From an uncultured Elusimicrobia bacterium (GTDB taxonomy: Bacteria > Elusimicrobiota > Elusimicrobia > Elusimicrobiales > UBA9959): 64,000 nucleotides of DNA. Shown here in pieces: positions 32,671 through 41,398 of the stretch; the first letter of the stretch is position 1, and each line of letters opens with the position of its first letter. A program made the translations under genes and the position numbers. Where the stretch lies: assembly GCA_903917735.1 (NCBI GenBank), contig CAIXBR010000117.1, positions 1 through 64,000 of the forward strand, written 5' to 3'. The notes below the pieces were generated by a model, which saw nothing but the letters and a program-made list of their open reading frames with translations, had not been told where the DNA came from and ran no database searches.

Positions 32671-34314
32671 ATGAAAATAGCCATCGCCCAGATAAACCCG
32701 AAAGTGGGGGACATCGCAGGGAACGCCGCCTTGGTGGAAGCTTTCGCGCGCCGGGCCGAGGCCGCCGGCGCGGACCTAGCCGTCTTCCCGGAACTGGCGC
32801 TGACCGGCTACCCGCCGCTGGACCTGGTAGAAAAAAAAGATTTTATAGAAGACAACCTGCGCGCCCTGAAGCATCTGGCCGGGCTTAAGCTTAAAACCGC
32901 GCTGGCGGTCGGCTTCGTGGACCGGAACCCGGCTAAAAAGGGTAAGGCGCTGCTCAACTCCGTGGCCCTGCTGCACTCCGGCCGGATAGCCGCTAAAAGA
33001 GCGAAATCCCTGCTGCCCACCTACGACATTTTCGACGAGGCGCGCTACTTCGAACCCGCGTCGGAGAACAAGCCGGTAAAATTCGGCGGCGCCACGCTGG
33101 GCTTGACCATATGCGAGGACATCTGGGCCGGGACCACCCTCCTTCCCAGCCGCCTGCTCTACCGGAACAACCCGGCAAGAACTCTTTGCGCGGCAAAGGC
33201 CTCCGTGGTCATAAACGTCTCGGCCTCCCCTTTTTACAGGGGGAAGAGCGAAAGACGCCTGAAGATACTTTCCAGGCTGGCGCGCAAGATGAACGCCTTC
33301 ATAATTTACGCCAACCAGGTTGGCGCGAACGACGAGCTGATCTTCGACGGCAACAGCTTCGCGCTTTCGCCCTCCGGCAAAGTTCTGGCGAGGGCGAAAA
33401 GTTTTGAGGAAGACCTGCTGCTGATCGATACCGGGGCGGCGCCGGTCCGCGCGGCCGCCGGCAAGGACGCCGACGGGGAGATCTGCGCGGCATTGACGCT
33501 CGGACTCAGGGATTATTTCGGGAAAATGGGCTTTAAAAAAGCCGTGCTTGGCCTGAGCGGGGGGATAGATTCCGCGGTCGTGGCCGCCCTGGCGGCCAGG
33601 GCGCTGGGCCCGGAAAACGTGACCGGCGTACTGATGCCCTCGGAATATACTTCCGGCCGGAGCTGCGACGACGCGCTGGCTATAGCCCGCAACCTCGGCA
33701 TCAAGACCATGACCGTGCCGATAAAGAACATTTACCGGGCCTTCCTTAAAGAGCTGTCAGCCGGACAGCCCGGTGGGGAAGTTTCGCTTACCATGCAGAA
33801 CCTGCAGGCCCGCTCCAGGGGCAGCATACTTATGGCCCTAGCCAACGCCAACAACTGGCTGGCCCTGACCACGGGCAACAAGTCGGAGATAGCGGTAGGC
33901 TACTGCACCCTCTACGGGGACACCGCCGGCGCCATAGCGCCGATAACCGACCTGCTGAAGACCGAGGTCTACAGGCTGGCGGCCTACCTGAACAGGGGAG
34001 GGGTGATCATCCCCCGGGCCGTCATAAAGCGGCCGCCCACGGCCGAGCTCAAACCCGGTCAGAAAGACCAGGACGACCTGCCTCCTTACAAGACGCTGGA
34101 CGAGATAATACGTCTCTACATGGAGGAGAACCGCTCTCCGCGCGAAATAATAAACCGCGGCTTCAAAAGGGAACTGGTACTTTCCATACTAAAGCGCGTA
34201 GAGGCCAACGAGTACAAGCGCAAGCAGCTCCCGATAGGCCTTAAGGTCACTGAGAAGTCCTTCGGCTACGGCAGAAAAATGCCCATAGTAAAATCAGTAG
34301 CCTTCATAGAGTAG
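32671..34314 (+). CDS. nadE: Glutamine-dependent NAD+ synthetase NadE
   Basis: Amidates nicotinate adenine dinucleotide to NAD+. The N-terminal glutaminase is nitrilase-like with E41 (FPELALTGY), the lysine in AKSLLPTYDIFDEARYFEP and the cysteine in GLTICEDIWAG. The C-terminal synthetase half has the ATP motif LGLSGGIDSAVVAALAARALG and TTGNKSEIAVGYCTLYGDTAG. 547 residues, full length for the two-domain form. Divergent from the DUF4266 operon; the barrel gene follows seven bases downstream. Confidence 0.96.
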   Translation: MKIAIAQINPKVGDIAGNAALVEAFARRAEAAGADLAVFPELALTGYPPLDLVEKKDFIEDNLRALKHLAGLKLKTALAVGFVDRNPAKKGKALLNSVALLHSGRIAAKRAKSLLPTYDIFDEARYFEPASENKPVKFGGATLGLTICEDIWAGTTLLPSRLLYRNNPARTLCAAKASVVINVSASPFYRGKSERRLKILSRLARKMNAFIIYANQVGANDELIFDGNSFALSPSGKVLARAKSFEEDLLLIDTGAAPVRAAAGKDADGEICAALTLGLRDYFGKMGFKKAVLGLSGGIDSAVVAALAARALGPENVTGVLMPSEYTSGRSCDDALAIARNLGIKTMTVPIKNIYRAFLKELSAGQPGGEVSLTMQNLQARSRGSILMALANANNWLALTTGNKSEIAVGYCTLYGDTAGAIAPITDLLKTEVYRLAAYLNRGGVIIPRAVIKRPPTAELKPGQKDQDDLPPYKTLDEIIRLYMEENRSPREIINRGFKRELVLSILKRVEANEYKRKQLPIGLKVTEKSFGYGRKMPIVKSVAFIE

Positions 34315-34321
34315 TTCCTAA

Positions 34322-35776
34322 ATGCTAAAGCACCTCACCACGATTTTTTCCACCCTTATCCTATTCGGCGCGACGGCGGCGGCGCAGACTCCTGCGCCGG
34401 CCCAGACGCAGACCCCGACTCAGACGCAGGCGCAAGCCCAGACAACACCCCCGAAAGCACAGGCGCGGAAAAAGAAAAAGATCCTGAAACCTAGTCCGAA
34501 ACCGCGTCCGAAAGCCAAGGAAGAGATAATAAAGACGCAGGAACCCGCCACCAAGGAAGATATCCTTAAGGCCGTAGAGCAATCCACAACGCCGTTAAAG
34601 GAGGGCCTGCTTTCCCGGACCCTGAACGCTATAACCATAAACACCGCCAACGGCCCCATCATCCCTTTCCCGGTGGTGGACTCCAGCAAGGACCTCGGCC
34701 CGAGCTACGGTTTTATGCCGGTAATAGCCATAAGGGACAAGAAGACCAACGACATCAAATCCGTCATCGTTCCGTCGGTGAACTACAACGAGAATTTAGG
34801 CACCACGCTCACCTATCGGCATTATATTTTCCCCGACGATAAACGTTATTTTATACTGCGCGCGTCCAGGTCGGAGCACGTGGAACGGGAGCTGATGACG
34901 TATTACTATACGCCGAGCGTGTTCGATTCCGGGTTCCGCCTGAGTGTAGAGGCTAAGCACTGGATAACCGGCAAGCCCTCGTTCTACGGCATCGGCATCA
35001 ACACCAAGCCCGGCGACAGGGCTAACTACGCGCTCAAAATGACGGGGGAAGAGGTCATCCTGGACATCCCGCTGATAAAAAAGGTGTTCATCAATGTCGA
35101 CCACTCATTCTACGCCAAGGAAATAGTCCCCGGCCCGGTGGACGACGAGGGGCAGGTCAAGGGAAAGTTCCCGGCCTACTACCCGGACGCCTCGGCCCTG
35201 CATGACTTCCTGACCAACCGTTTCTCGCTGGTTTATGACGATACCGACCACCCGTCCCTGCCCAAGATAGGAACTTACGCCAGCGCCTCGGTGCTCTACT
35301 CCGCCAAAAGGCTTGGCTCGGACTACAACTACCGCACTTATTCGTTCCAGCTGAAGAACTACTTTAACTATAAGGAAGAAGGCCATTTTGTTACAGCCGT
35401 GCATTACCTGCTGCAATTCCAGAAAGGGGACGCTCTTCCATTTTACGCCATGCCGCAGCTCGGCGAAAGCACAGGCCTGCGGATGGCCGGCGACGGCCGC
35501 TTTACAGACCGGGGCAAATTCGTTTTCAATATAGAGGAAAGGATAACCCTCTCGAAAACTCCATTCTACAAGTTCATCAGCGAGACCGAGATAGCCCCGT
35601 TCCTGGACGTGGGCACGGTGTTCCCCAAGGTTTCGGCTTTCAGGGCCCGCAACCTTAAGTACGGCCCCGGCATTTCGGCCAGGCTGGTCATCAGACCTCA
35701 GCTGGTGGCCACGGTGGACCTGGCCTACGGCTCCGAAGGCACCAACGCCATAATCCGCATAGGCTATCCGTTCTAA
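34322..35776 (+). CDS. Omp85/D15-type outer-membrane beta-barrel protein
   Basis: A 484-residue exported protein: signal peptide (1-21), then a linker of Gln/Thr/Pro/Ala and Lys/Pro repeats (22-70), then a barrel ending in LRMAGDGRFTDRGKFVFNIEERITLS...ATVDLAYGSEGTNAIIRIGYPF. The last segment matches the surface-antigen (D15) domain and ends in the barrel-terminal phenylalanine recognised by BAM. No POTRA domains are seen, so it is not BamA itself; it is nearer to short Omp85-like or patatin-associated barrels. Function unknown. Confidence 0.75.
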   Translation: MLKHLTTIFSTLILFGATAAAQTPAPAQTQTPTQTQAQAQTTPPKAQARKKKKILKPSPKPRPKAKEEIIKTQEPATKEDILKAVEQSTTPLKEGLLSRTLNAITINTANGPIIPFPVVDSSKDLGPSYGFMPVIAIRDKKTNDIKSVIVPSVNYNENLGTTLTYRHYIFPDDKRYFILRASRSEHVERELMTYYYTPSVFDSGFRLSVEAKHWITGKPSFYGIGINTKPGDRANYALKMTGEEVILDIPLIKKVFINVDHSFYAKEIVPGPVDDEGQVKGKFPAYYPDASALHDFLTNRFSLVYDDTDHPSLPKIGTYASASVLYSAKRLGSDYNYRTYSFQLKNYFNYKEEGHFVTAVHYLLQFQKGDALPFYAMPQLGESTGLRMAGDGRFTDRGKFVFNIEERITLSKTPFYKFISETEIAPFLDVGTVFPKVSAFRARNLKYGPGISARLVIRPQLVATVDLAYGSEGTNAIIRIGYPF

Positions 35777-35790
35777 AAGCCGTCAGAAAA

Positions 35791-35830
35791 AGCGAACGCC
35801 CGCTTCCCGGAAGGGAAACGGGCGTTCGCT
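35791..35830. terminator. Bidirectional terminator between barrel gene and glyS
   Basis: AGCGAACGCCCG (35791-35802) and CGGGCGTTCGCT (35819-35830) form a perfect 12-base stem with a further small stem in the loop. It lies between two convergent genes, with short A and T runs on its flanks, and can serve both. Confidence 0.75.
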
Positions 35831-35843
35831 TGCATACGGCACT

Positions 35844-37925
35844 TTACTGCAGCTGCGACAGGTCGGCTACTCCCTCGAAAAGATTCACAAGGGACTTTAT
35901 AAGGTTAAGACGGTTTACCCGCACCTTCGGGTCCTCGGCCATCACCATTACCTTATCGAAGAAACTATCCAGGCTGCCTTTAATGGAAAGCAGCTCGGAA
36001 AGCCCTTTGGCATAATCGCGGGCGGCAACGTGGGAGGCCAGCCTCCCCGACAGCGCCTTAATGCCGGCGTAAAGGGCCCGCTCCTCGTCCTCCTCGAAAT
36101 AATTCTCGTCGGGAACGCCGCTTAGCGGGGCCTTGGCCTGGCGCAGGATATTCTTGGCGCGCTTGAAAGCCATGGCTATGCCGGCGAAGTCGGGGTTGCC
36201 GCGCAGGGAGTGTATGTCCTTCACGCGGTCGCGGCAGTCCGGCAGGTCCCCGCCGGACATGAAGAACTCTCTAACGGCCTTTACCTCGTCGAAGCGGTAG
36301 CCGGCTTCCGTAAAGAGCGCCTCGGCGCGCTGCCAGACGAAGTCCAGCAGCGGATCGCTGGTCTTGGCGGACCCGCCGCCGGGCAGGGCGGAAAAAGCGT
36401 TAGAGGCGGCTTCGTTCAGGTTCAGCCTGAAGCTGTTCTCCAGTATTATGCGGACCAGGCCCAGGGCCTGGCGGCGCAGGCCGTGCGGATCCTCGCTGCC
36501 CGAAGGGATAAGGCCGAGAAAAAAATCCGAGGCCAGGGTGTCCAACTTGCCTGCCAGCGACACCAGCGCGCCCTCTTTGGAGGAAGGAAGGGGTGACTTG
36601 GCCGACATGGGCCAGTAGAATTCCCCTACGGCCCGCGAAACGTTCTCGCTCATCCCCGCGTTCTTCGCGTAATAGTAGCCCATCACTCCCTGCAGTTCGG
36701 TGAATTCCTTAACCAGGTTGCTGGTCAGGTCGGAGTAGCCGTTGAAGGCAGCGGCCGCGACATCGCCGCTATTGACCGGCTGGCCGCAATTACCGCAAAG
36801 CCAGGCCGCCAGCTTTTCAACGCGGGCGGCCTTGTCGGCCATCGTGCCGAGTTTTTCCTGGAAGGTTATGGCCGCAAGCTTGTCCTTGAACTCGGCCAGC
36901 GGGCGGGCCAGGTCGCGGGTGTAGAAGAAGATAGCGTCGCGGAAGCGGGCTTCCAGCACGTTCATGAAGCCTTCCTCCACGTTGCGCTGCCCTTTGGATA
37001 CGCCGTCGCGTATGCCCACGAAGTAAGGCTGCAGTTCGCCCTTCGCGTTCGCCACGGTGAAGAACTTCAGCTGCTTCTTCATCACCAGGTGCACCAGCTC
37101 CGCCGGCAGCTTCAGGAAATCCTGCGAGTAGCCGGACATCACGCAGACCGGATACTCCGCCAGGTAGAGGTTCTCGCCTAGCAGTTCGGGGTCGGCCTCC
37201 ACCACCAGCTTCATGCGCTTAGCCAGGTGTTCTATCTCCCGGCGCAGCGTCGCCAGCCGTTCCGCGTCCTTCACTATGACGTTGGCGTGCTCCAGCGCCT
37301 TGAAATATTTTTCCGCGGCGCCTATCTTTATCTGGCGCGACCCCTTGGCGCTCAAGCCCACGGTGATACGGCCCGACTTTATGCCCGCCACGCTGAAAAA
37401 CACCGGCTTGTCCCCGTAAAGGGCAAGCAGGCTGCGTATCGGCCGGGCAAAACGGAAACGGGTGGCCTCCCAAACCATGTTCTTAGGGAACTGCAGCCCG
37501 GAGATGATCTGCGGGAAGATCTCCGCCAGCGCCTTCACCGAAGAACGCCCGGGGAGCTTCGTTTCGAAAACAAGGACCTCGCCTTTGTTAGGCACGGTTT
37601 CCACGCCCAGCTTGTCCGGAGTGGTGCCCCGCGCGCGGGCGAAGCCGGCGGCCTGCGGCGTGAAATTCCCGGCGGCGTCCTTAAGCAGGCGGACGGAGGG
37701 GCCGTACGCTTTCTGCGTTTTCTCTTCGGTCTTGGCCGGGACGCCGGAAATATAAAGGACCAGGCGCTTATAGGTGCCATAGGCCTCTATGGAGTCGCAG
37801 GCCAGGTTGGCTTCGGCCAGCAGTTCGGCCGCGCGCTTCTTCATCTGCTCCTCGGCCGAGGTCACGAAGCGGGCCGGGATGTTCTCAATGCGTATCTCAA
37901 GCAGAGCATCACTCTTAGAGGTCAT
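35844..37925 (-). CDS. glyS: Glycyl-tRNA synthetase beta subunit
   Basis: The 693-residue tRNA-binding subunit of the alpha2-beta2 GlyRS. Typical beta-subunit features: LLEIRIENIPARF at the start, the GTTPDKLGVETVPNKGEVLVFE and FPKNMVWEATRFRFARPIRSLLALYGD blocks, the HD-like central region, and a C-terminal DALR-type anticodon-binding domain (VMAEDPKVRVNRLNLIKSL). The start ATG sits inside one arm of an inverted repeat, with AGGATGG as a weak ribosome-binding site. It follows glyQ after 153 bases. Full length and intact, so the tetrameric enzyme should be made in addition to the single-chain GlyRS encoded nearby. Confidence 0.95.
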   Translation of the reverse strand: MTSKSDALLEIRIENIPARFVTSAEEQMKKRAAELLAEANLACDSIEAYGTYKRLVLYISGVPAKTEEKTQKAYGPSVRLLKDAAGNFTPQAAGFARARGTTPDKLGVETVPNKGEVLVFETKLPGRSSVKALAEIFPQIISGLQFPKNMVWEATRFRFARPIRSLLALYGDKPVFFSVAGIKSGRITVGLSAKGSRQIKIGAAEKYFKALEHANVIVKDAERLATLRREIEHLAKRMKLVVEADPELLGENLYLAEYPVCVMSGYSQDFLKLPAELVHLVMKKQLKFFTVANAKGELQPYFVGIRDGVSKGQRNVEEGFMNVLEARFRDAIFFYTRDLARPLAEFKDKLAAITFQEKLGTMADKAARVEKLAAWLCGNCGQPVNSGDVAAAAFNGYSDLTSNLVKEFTELQGVMGYYYAKNAGMSENVSRAVGEFYWPMSAKSPLPSSKEGALVSLAGKLDTLASDFFLGLIPSGSEDPHGLRRQALGLVRIILENSFRLNLNEAASNAFSALPGGGSAKTSDPLLDFVWQRAEALFTEAGYRFDEVKAVREFFMSGGDLPDCRDRVKDIHSLRGNPDFAGIAMAFKRAKNILRQAKAPLSGVPDENYFEEDEERALYAGIKALSGRLASHVAARDYAKGLSELLSIKGSLDSFFDKVMVMAEDPKVRVNRLNLIKSLVNLFEGVADLSQLQ

Positions 37926-38074
37926 CAGGAAACCATCCTTTGTAGCGAAAACGTGTATTTTGAAGCCGAGTCGAAGTGGCGCGAGACGAGCAGGCTCGCA
38001 TGAGCCTGTGGGTTGAGCGGCGCAAAGGCCCAGGCAAAAAGCCGAGTTTGCAGTAAAAGCAGGGTTTCCTGATG
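37923..38074. repeat. Inverted-repeat element E4 between glyQ and glyS
   Basis: CATCAGGAAACC (37923-37934) and GGTTTCCTGATG (38063-38074) form a perfect 12-base inverted repeat spanning the whole glyQ-glyS gap, with weaker pairing further in and an internal AGGCTC/GAGCCT hairpin near 38000. The glyS start codon is part of the left arm, so pairing in the mRNA would hide it. May be a MITE-like insertion or a translational control structure. Confidence 0.6.
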
Positions 38075-38078
38075 CCCT

Positions 38079-38951
38079 CTACGCATTGGCTTTCTCCTTC
38101 TTTTCGGAAGGCTCGTTGAGCTCCACACAGGCTGCGGCGCAGGCCTTGGCCATGTCGCGGATGCGCTTTATCAGCACCGCGCGCTCGGAGACGGAAATGG
38201 CGCCGCGGGCGTCGAGCAGGTTGAAATTGTGGGAACACTTCATCACCAGGTCGAAGGCCGGCAGATAATAGCCTTTGGCGGCCAGGCCGCGGACCTCCCT
38301 CCCCCAACGGTCGAAATTAAAGCGCAGGTTCTCTATATCCGCTTCTTCGAAATTGTAATGGGAGAACTGCTCCTCGACCCCCTTGTGCACCTCGCCGTAG
38401 GTCAGCCGGTCCGTCCACATGATGTCGGAGATCCGCTTCTTCTTCTGCACGAACATGGCCAGGCGCTCAAGGCCGTAGGTTATCTCCACGCTTATCGGGT
38501 TCAGCTCGTACGAAGCCATCTGCTGGAAATAGGTGAACTGCGTCACTTCCATCCCGTCCAGCCAGACCTCCCAGCCCACACCCGAGGCGCCCAGGGTGGG
38601 GGATTCCCAGTCATCCTCTATCCAGCGTATGTCGTGCTCCGTGTGGTCGATGCCGACCGCCTTAAGCGAATCCAGATAGATCTGCTGTATGTTCTCCAGC
38701 GGCGGCTTTATTATAACCTGGTACTGGTAATATTTCCCGTTGCGGTTGGGGTTCTGGCCGAAGCGGCCGTCGCCCGGGCGGCGGCACGGCTCGACGTAAG
38801 CCACGCTGTTGGGTTTGGAGGTAAGCGAGCCGAAGAAGGTGGCGGGGTTGAAGGTGCCCGCGCCTTTTTCAAGATCATAAGGCTGTATCAGGGCGCAACC
38901 CTGCCTGGCCCAGTACTGGTTAAGCTTTAAAATGAAATCCTGAAAATTCAC
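38079..38951 (-). CDS. glyQ: Glycyl-tRNA synthetase alpha subunit
   Basis: The catalytic class II subunit of tetrameric GlyRS. Highly conserved family text: FQDFILKLNQYWARQGCALIQPYDLEKGAGTFNPATFFGSL, YVEPCRRPGDGRFGQNPNRNGKYYQYQVIIKP and GWEVWLDGMEVTQFTYFQQMA. The frame is open upstream to 38990, but GTG at 38951 (V-N-F-Q-D-F) has GGAGG five bases before it and matches the family N-terminus, giving 290 residues. Lies 61 bases after recO. Confidence 0.96.
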   Translation of the reverse strand: MNFQDFILKLNQYWARQGCALIQPYDLEKGAGTFNPATFFGSLTSKPNSVAYVEPCRRPGDGRFGQNPNRNGKYYQYQVIIKPPLENIQQIYLDSLKAVGIDHTEHDIRWIEDDWESPTLGASGVGWEVWLDGMEVTQFTYFQQMASYELNPISVEITYGLERLAMFVQKKKRISDIMWTDRLTYGEVHKGVEEQFSHYNFEEADIENLRFNFDRWGREVRGLAAKGYYLPAFDLVMKCSHNFNLLDARGAISVSERAVLIKRIRDMAKACAAACVELNEPSEKKEKANA

Positions 38952-39012
38952 TGTAACCTCCGGCGGGCCCAAAGGCCCGGATATTTGCAAGTATTATACC
39001 TATTGGGGGGGC

Positions 39013-39639
39013 CTACTTCACGAACGCCAGCGTCCGCAGGTCCACGCCGATGTTCTCCTGAAAGAAGCGGGCGAAGAGCTCGTCTATAAAAGCCGCCAGC
39101 GCCGCGTCTTCTTTAAGCTCGCGGATCTCCGCCCAGGTTCCCGCGTGCAGCGCGTCCCAGAAGGCCGCTTCCGGCCCCGCCGCCGTCTCCCTGAAGCCGA
39201 ACCCCGCCAGCTCAAGCGCGCGCAGCGTAAAAGCCCGGCGAAGCCAGAAAGCCGTTCCAAAGCAGTCCAGGTCAAGCAGCGCCCCCAGCAGCAGGTCGTA
39301 CTTCTCCGGGGAAGGGTTCTGCGCCGCCGTCAGCTTGTTGACCACCTCGCAGTAATGCATCGCAAGGTAAAGACTCTCAAGGTCCTTTCTGATATTACCG
39401 AAAACGCCTAGCGTCTGGCCGCCGGTACAGACCGGAAAATTGGACCCCTTCTTCAAAAAGAAACGGTAATCGCCCCAGGTAACGGCCTCGCTCAGCGCGC
39501 GCAGCTTCCCCTTGGCCAGCCGTACGCCCTTGAAGTTCACCTCTAACTTCCCGTGCTCCAAAGTAAAGACCGTCACGATCCTGTCGCTCTCGCGCAGGGG
39601 CCTGCGCTGCAGCACTATCCCGTAATCGCAGAAGATCAT
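39013..39639 (-). CDS. recO: DNA repair protein RecO
   Basis: Mediates RecA loading in the RecFOR pathway. The N-terminal OB fold is clear (YGIVLQRRPLRESDRIVTVFTLEHGKLEVNFKGVRLAKGKLRALSEAVTWGDYRFF); the C-terminal helical part keeps the general pattern but lacks an obvious zinc-binding cysteine set. ATG at 39639 begins the conserved region (208 residues); the upstream in-frame 15 residues are not family-like. Divergent from the single-chain GlyRS gene and upstream of glyQ-glyS. Confidence 0.88.
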   Translation of the reverse strand: MIFCDYGIVLQRRPLRESDRIVTVFTLEHGKLEVNFKGVRLAKGKLRALSEAVTWGDYRFFLKKGSNFPVCTGGQTLGVFGNIRKDLESLYLAMHYCEVVNKLTAAQNPSPEKYDLLLGALLDLDCFGTAFWLRRAFTLRALELAGFGFRETAAGPEAAFWDALHAGTWAEIRELKEDAALAAFIDELFARFFQENIGVDLRTLAFVK

Positions 39640-39686
39640 TACAGCTATTCTACAAATTTGCACTCCGGGCCGCCCGCCCGCCAATA

Positions 39687-39695
39687 TGGTAAAAT
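39687..39695 (+). promoter_or_regulatory. Extended -10 promoter of the single-chain GlyRS gene
   Basis: TGGTAAAAT fits an extended -10 (TGn plus TAAAAT). A CGTTA/TAACG mini-hairpin lies just downstream at 39696-39707, then AGGGAG before the ATG. No T-box leader or tRNA-like specifier structure is visible in this short upstream region. Confidence 0.45.
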
Positions 39696-39725
39696 CGTTA
39701 AATAACGGTTTACAGGGAGATCAAC

Positions 39726-41117
39726 ATGCCGGCTAATACCATGGAGTCGCTAGTAAGTCTCTGCAAAAGGCGGGGGTTCATCTTTCAGGGTTCCGACATC
39801 TACGGCGGGCTCCAGGGCGTCTACGATTATGGCCCGCTCGGCGTGGAACTGAAGAACAACCTAAAGTCCGCCTGGTGGCGGGCCATGGTCTACGAGCGCG
39901 ACGACATCGAAGGGCTCGACGCCGCCATCCTCACACACAGGTCCGTGCTGAAGCATTCCGGCCACGAGAACACCTTCTCCGACCCGATGGTGGACTGCCG
40001 CAAGTGCAAGAGCCGTTGGCGCGCCGACCAGATCAAGAACGGCAAATGCGAGAAGTGCGGGTCCGCTGACCTGACCGAGCCGAGGCCGTTCAACCTGATG
40101 TTCAAGACCACCGTGGGCCCGGTGGCCGACGACGAGCATTTCGCCTACCTGCGCCCGGAGACAGCGCAGGGCATTTTCTGCAATTTCAAGAACGTGATGG
40201 ACTCCACCTCGAACAAGCTGCCGTTCGGCATAGCACAGATCGGCAAGTCTTTCCGCAACGAGATCACGCCGAAGAACTTCATCTTCCGTGTGCGCGAGTT
40301 CGAGCAGATGGAGCTGGAGTTTTTCGTGCTGCCCGGCACCGACGAGGACTGGCACGCGAAGTGGGTGGAGGCGCGCGTGGCCTGGTGGAAGGCCCAGGGC
40401 CTGGAGAGCGAGAACCTGCAGCAGTTCCACCAGCCCAAGGAAGAGCTGGCTCACTATTCCAAGGCCACCGTGGATATCCTCTACAGGTTCCCGCATGGCA
40501 TGGAGGAACTTGAGGGCGTGGCCAACAGGATGGACTTCGACCTGGGCTCCCATTCCAAGGATCCCCAGGAGCTGGGGCTCAAGGCGCGCGTGGAGGAGAA
40601 TCAGGATTCGGTGGTAAGGCTTACCGCGCCGGACCCGGTCACGCAGAAGCCTCTGGTCCCGTTCGTCATTGAGCCTTCCGCGGGCGTGGACCGCGGCGTG
40701 CTCGCGCTGCTGACCGAAGCCTACACCGAGGAGAAGCTGGAGAACGGCACGGAGCGCATCGTGCTCAAGCTGAAGCCTCACCTGTCACCAATCAAAGTGG
40801 CTGTGATACCGCTGGCGCGCAACAAGCCGGAGATAGTAGCGAAGGCTAAAGAAATAAAGGACGCGCTGCTTAAGCTCGGCATAGGCCGCATCTATTACGA
40901 GAACGGCGGGAACATCGGCAAAGCCTACCGCAGGCACGACGAGGTAGGAACCCCGCTTTGCGTGACCGTCGACTTCGACACGATAGGGAAAGGCGAGAAT
41001 AAGGAACTGGAAGGGATGGTCACCATCCGCGACCGCGACTCGATGAAGCAGATCCGCGTCCACACGTCCAAACTGGCCGAACATATCGCGGAATACTTCA
41101 GGAGCACGAAAGCCTAG
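39726..41117 (+). CDS. glyQS: Glycyl-tRNA synthetase, single-chain (eukaryote/archaeal-like) type
   Basis: A complete alpha2-type class II GlyRS of 463 residues, unrelated in sequence to glyQ/glyS. Motifs: the N-terminal [25 protein letters not shown], a zinc-ribbon-like C-x2-C ... C-x2-C (about 94-116), [13 protein letters not shown], the motif 2 loop [25 protein letters not shown], motif 3 [13 protein letters not shown], and a C-terminal anticodon-binding domain. AGGGAG precedes the ATG. It starts 86 bases from recO on the other strand, which in turn leads into glyQ-glyS, so the window encodes two GlyRS systems within 5.3 kb. Confidence 0.96.
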   Translation: MPANTMESLVSLCKRRGFIFQGSDIYGGLQGVYDYGPLGVELKNNLKSAWWRAMVYERDDIEGLDAAILTHRSVLKHSGHENTFSDPMVDCRKCKSRWRADQIKNGKCEKCGSADLTEPRPFNLMFKTTVGPVADDEHFAYLRPETAQGIFCNFKNVMDSTSNKLPFGIAQIGKSFRNEITPKNFIFRVREFEQMELEFFVLPGTDEDWHAKWVEARVAWWKAQGLESENLQQFHQPKEELAHYSKATVDILYRFPHGMEELEGVANRMDFDLGSHSKDPQELGLKARVEENQDSVVRLTAPDPVTQKPLVPFVIEPSAGVDRGVLALLTEAYTEEKLENGTERIVLKLKPHLSPIKVAVIPLARNKPEIVAKAKEIKDALLKLGIGRIYYENGGNIGKAYRRHDEVGTPLCVTVDFDTIGKGENKELEGMVTIRDRDSMKQIRVHTSKLAEHIAEYFRSTKA

Positions 41118-41129
41118 GCGGCTGCCGCG

Positions 41130-41172
41130 GCGGGGATCTGAGCAACCGTTACGGAAGGGGGCCCCGCCTTAA
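41130..41172 (+). terminator. Hairpin with repeat core after the single-chain GlyRS gene
   Basis: GGCGGGG (41130-41136) and CCCCGCC (41162-41168) can pair around a loop whose sequence (41140-41172) closely matches the core of element E2 at 7577-7611. A T run follows some 15 bases later (41183-41188). Either a terminator or a partial copy of the repeat family. Confidence 0.4.
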
Positions 41173-41186
41173 CGACACCCTGTTTT

Positions 41187-41215
41187 TTGCTTTTCCGGCT
41201 CTTTATTTATATAAT
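41187..41215 (+). promoter_or_regulatory. Promoter of rpmH, possibly leaderless transcript
   Basis: TTGCTT (41187-41192), 17-base spacer, then a perfect TATAAT (41210-41215). Only nine bases separate the -10 box from the rpmH ATG, so transcription should begin at or within about three bases of the start codon. No ribosome-binding site is present. Confidence 0.6.
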
Positions 41216-41224
41216 AAATACACT

Positions 41225-41380
41225 ATGCTACCTACATACAGACCTAATGTTCGCAAACGCAAGAAGCACCTTGGCTTCAGGGCCAAAATGAAAACCGCCG
41301 GCGGCAGAAAAACTCTCGCCCGCAGGCGCGCCAAGGGCCGCTGGGAACTCATCCCCGACATTCCGACGACACCGAAGTAG
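41225..41380 (+). CDS. rpmH: 50S ribosomal protein L34
   Basis: The 51-residue L34 protein reads [18 protein letters not shown], then [22 protein letters not shown] and a short acidic/proline tail. The order rpmH-rnpA-yidD-yidC-jag-mnmE-mnmG-rsmG is the conserved origin-associated set. No Shine-Dalgarno sequence precedes it (see promoter). Confidence 0.96.
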   Translation: MLPTYRPNVRKRKKHLGFRAKMKTAGGRKTLARRRAKGRWELIPDIPTTPK

Positions 41381-41398
41381 TAAGCCCGTCGGCACGAA

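Noticed and set aside
37915-38307. 130-codon minus-strand frame across the glyQ-glyS gap
   Set aside because: Mostly another frame of glyQ plus the inverted-repeat element; no independent coding signal.
39640-39725. Possible T-box riboswitch before the single-chain GlyRS gene
   Set aside because: The gap is only 86 bases, with no specifier loop, T-box sequence or terminator/antiterminator pair.
41118-41224. Possible replication origin next to rpmH
   Set aside because: Too short, no repeated TTATCCACA-type boxes, no dnaA; AT-rich part is explained by the rpmH promoter.
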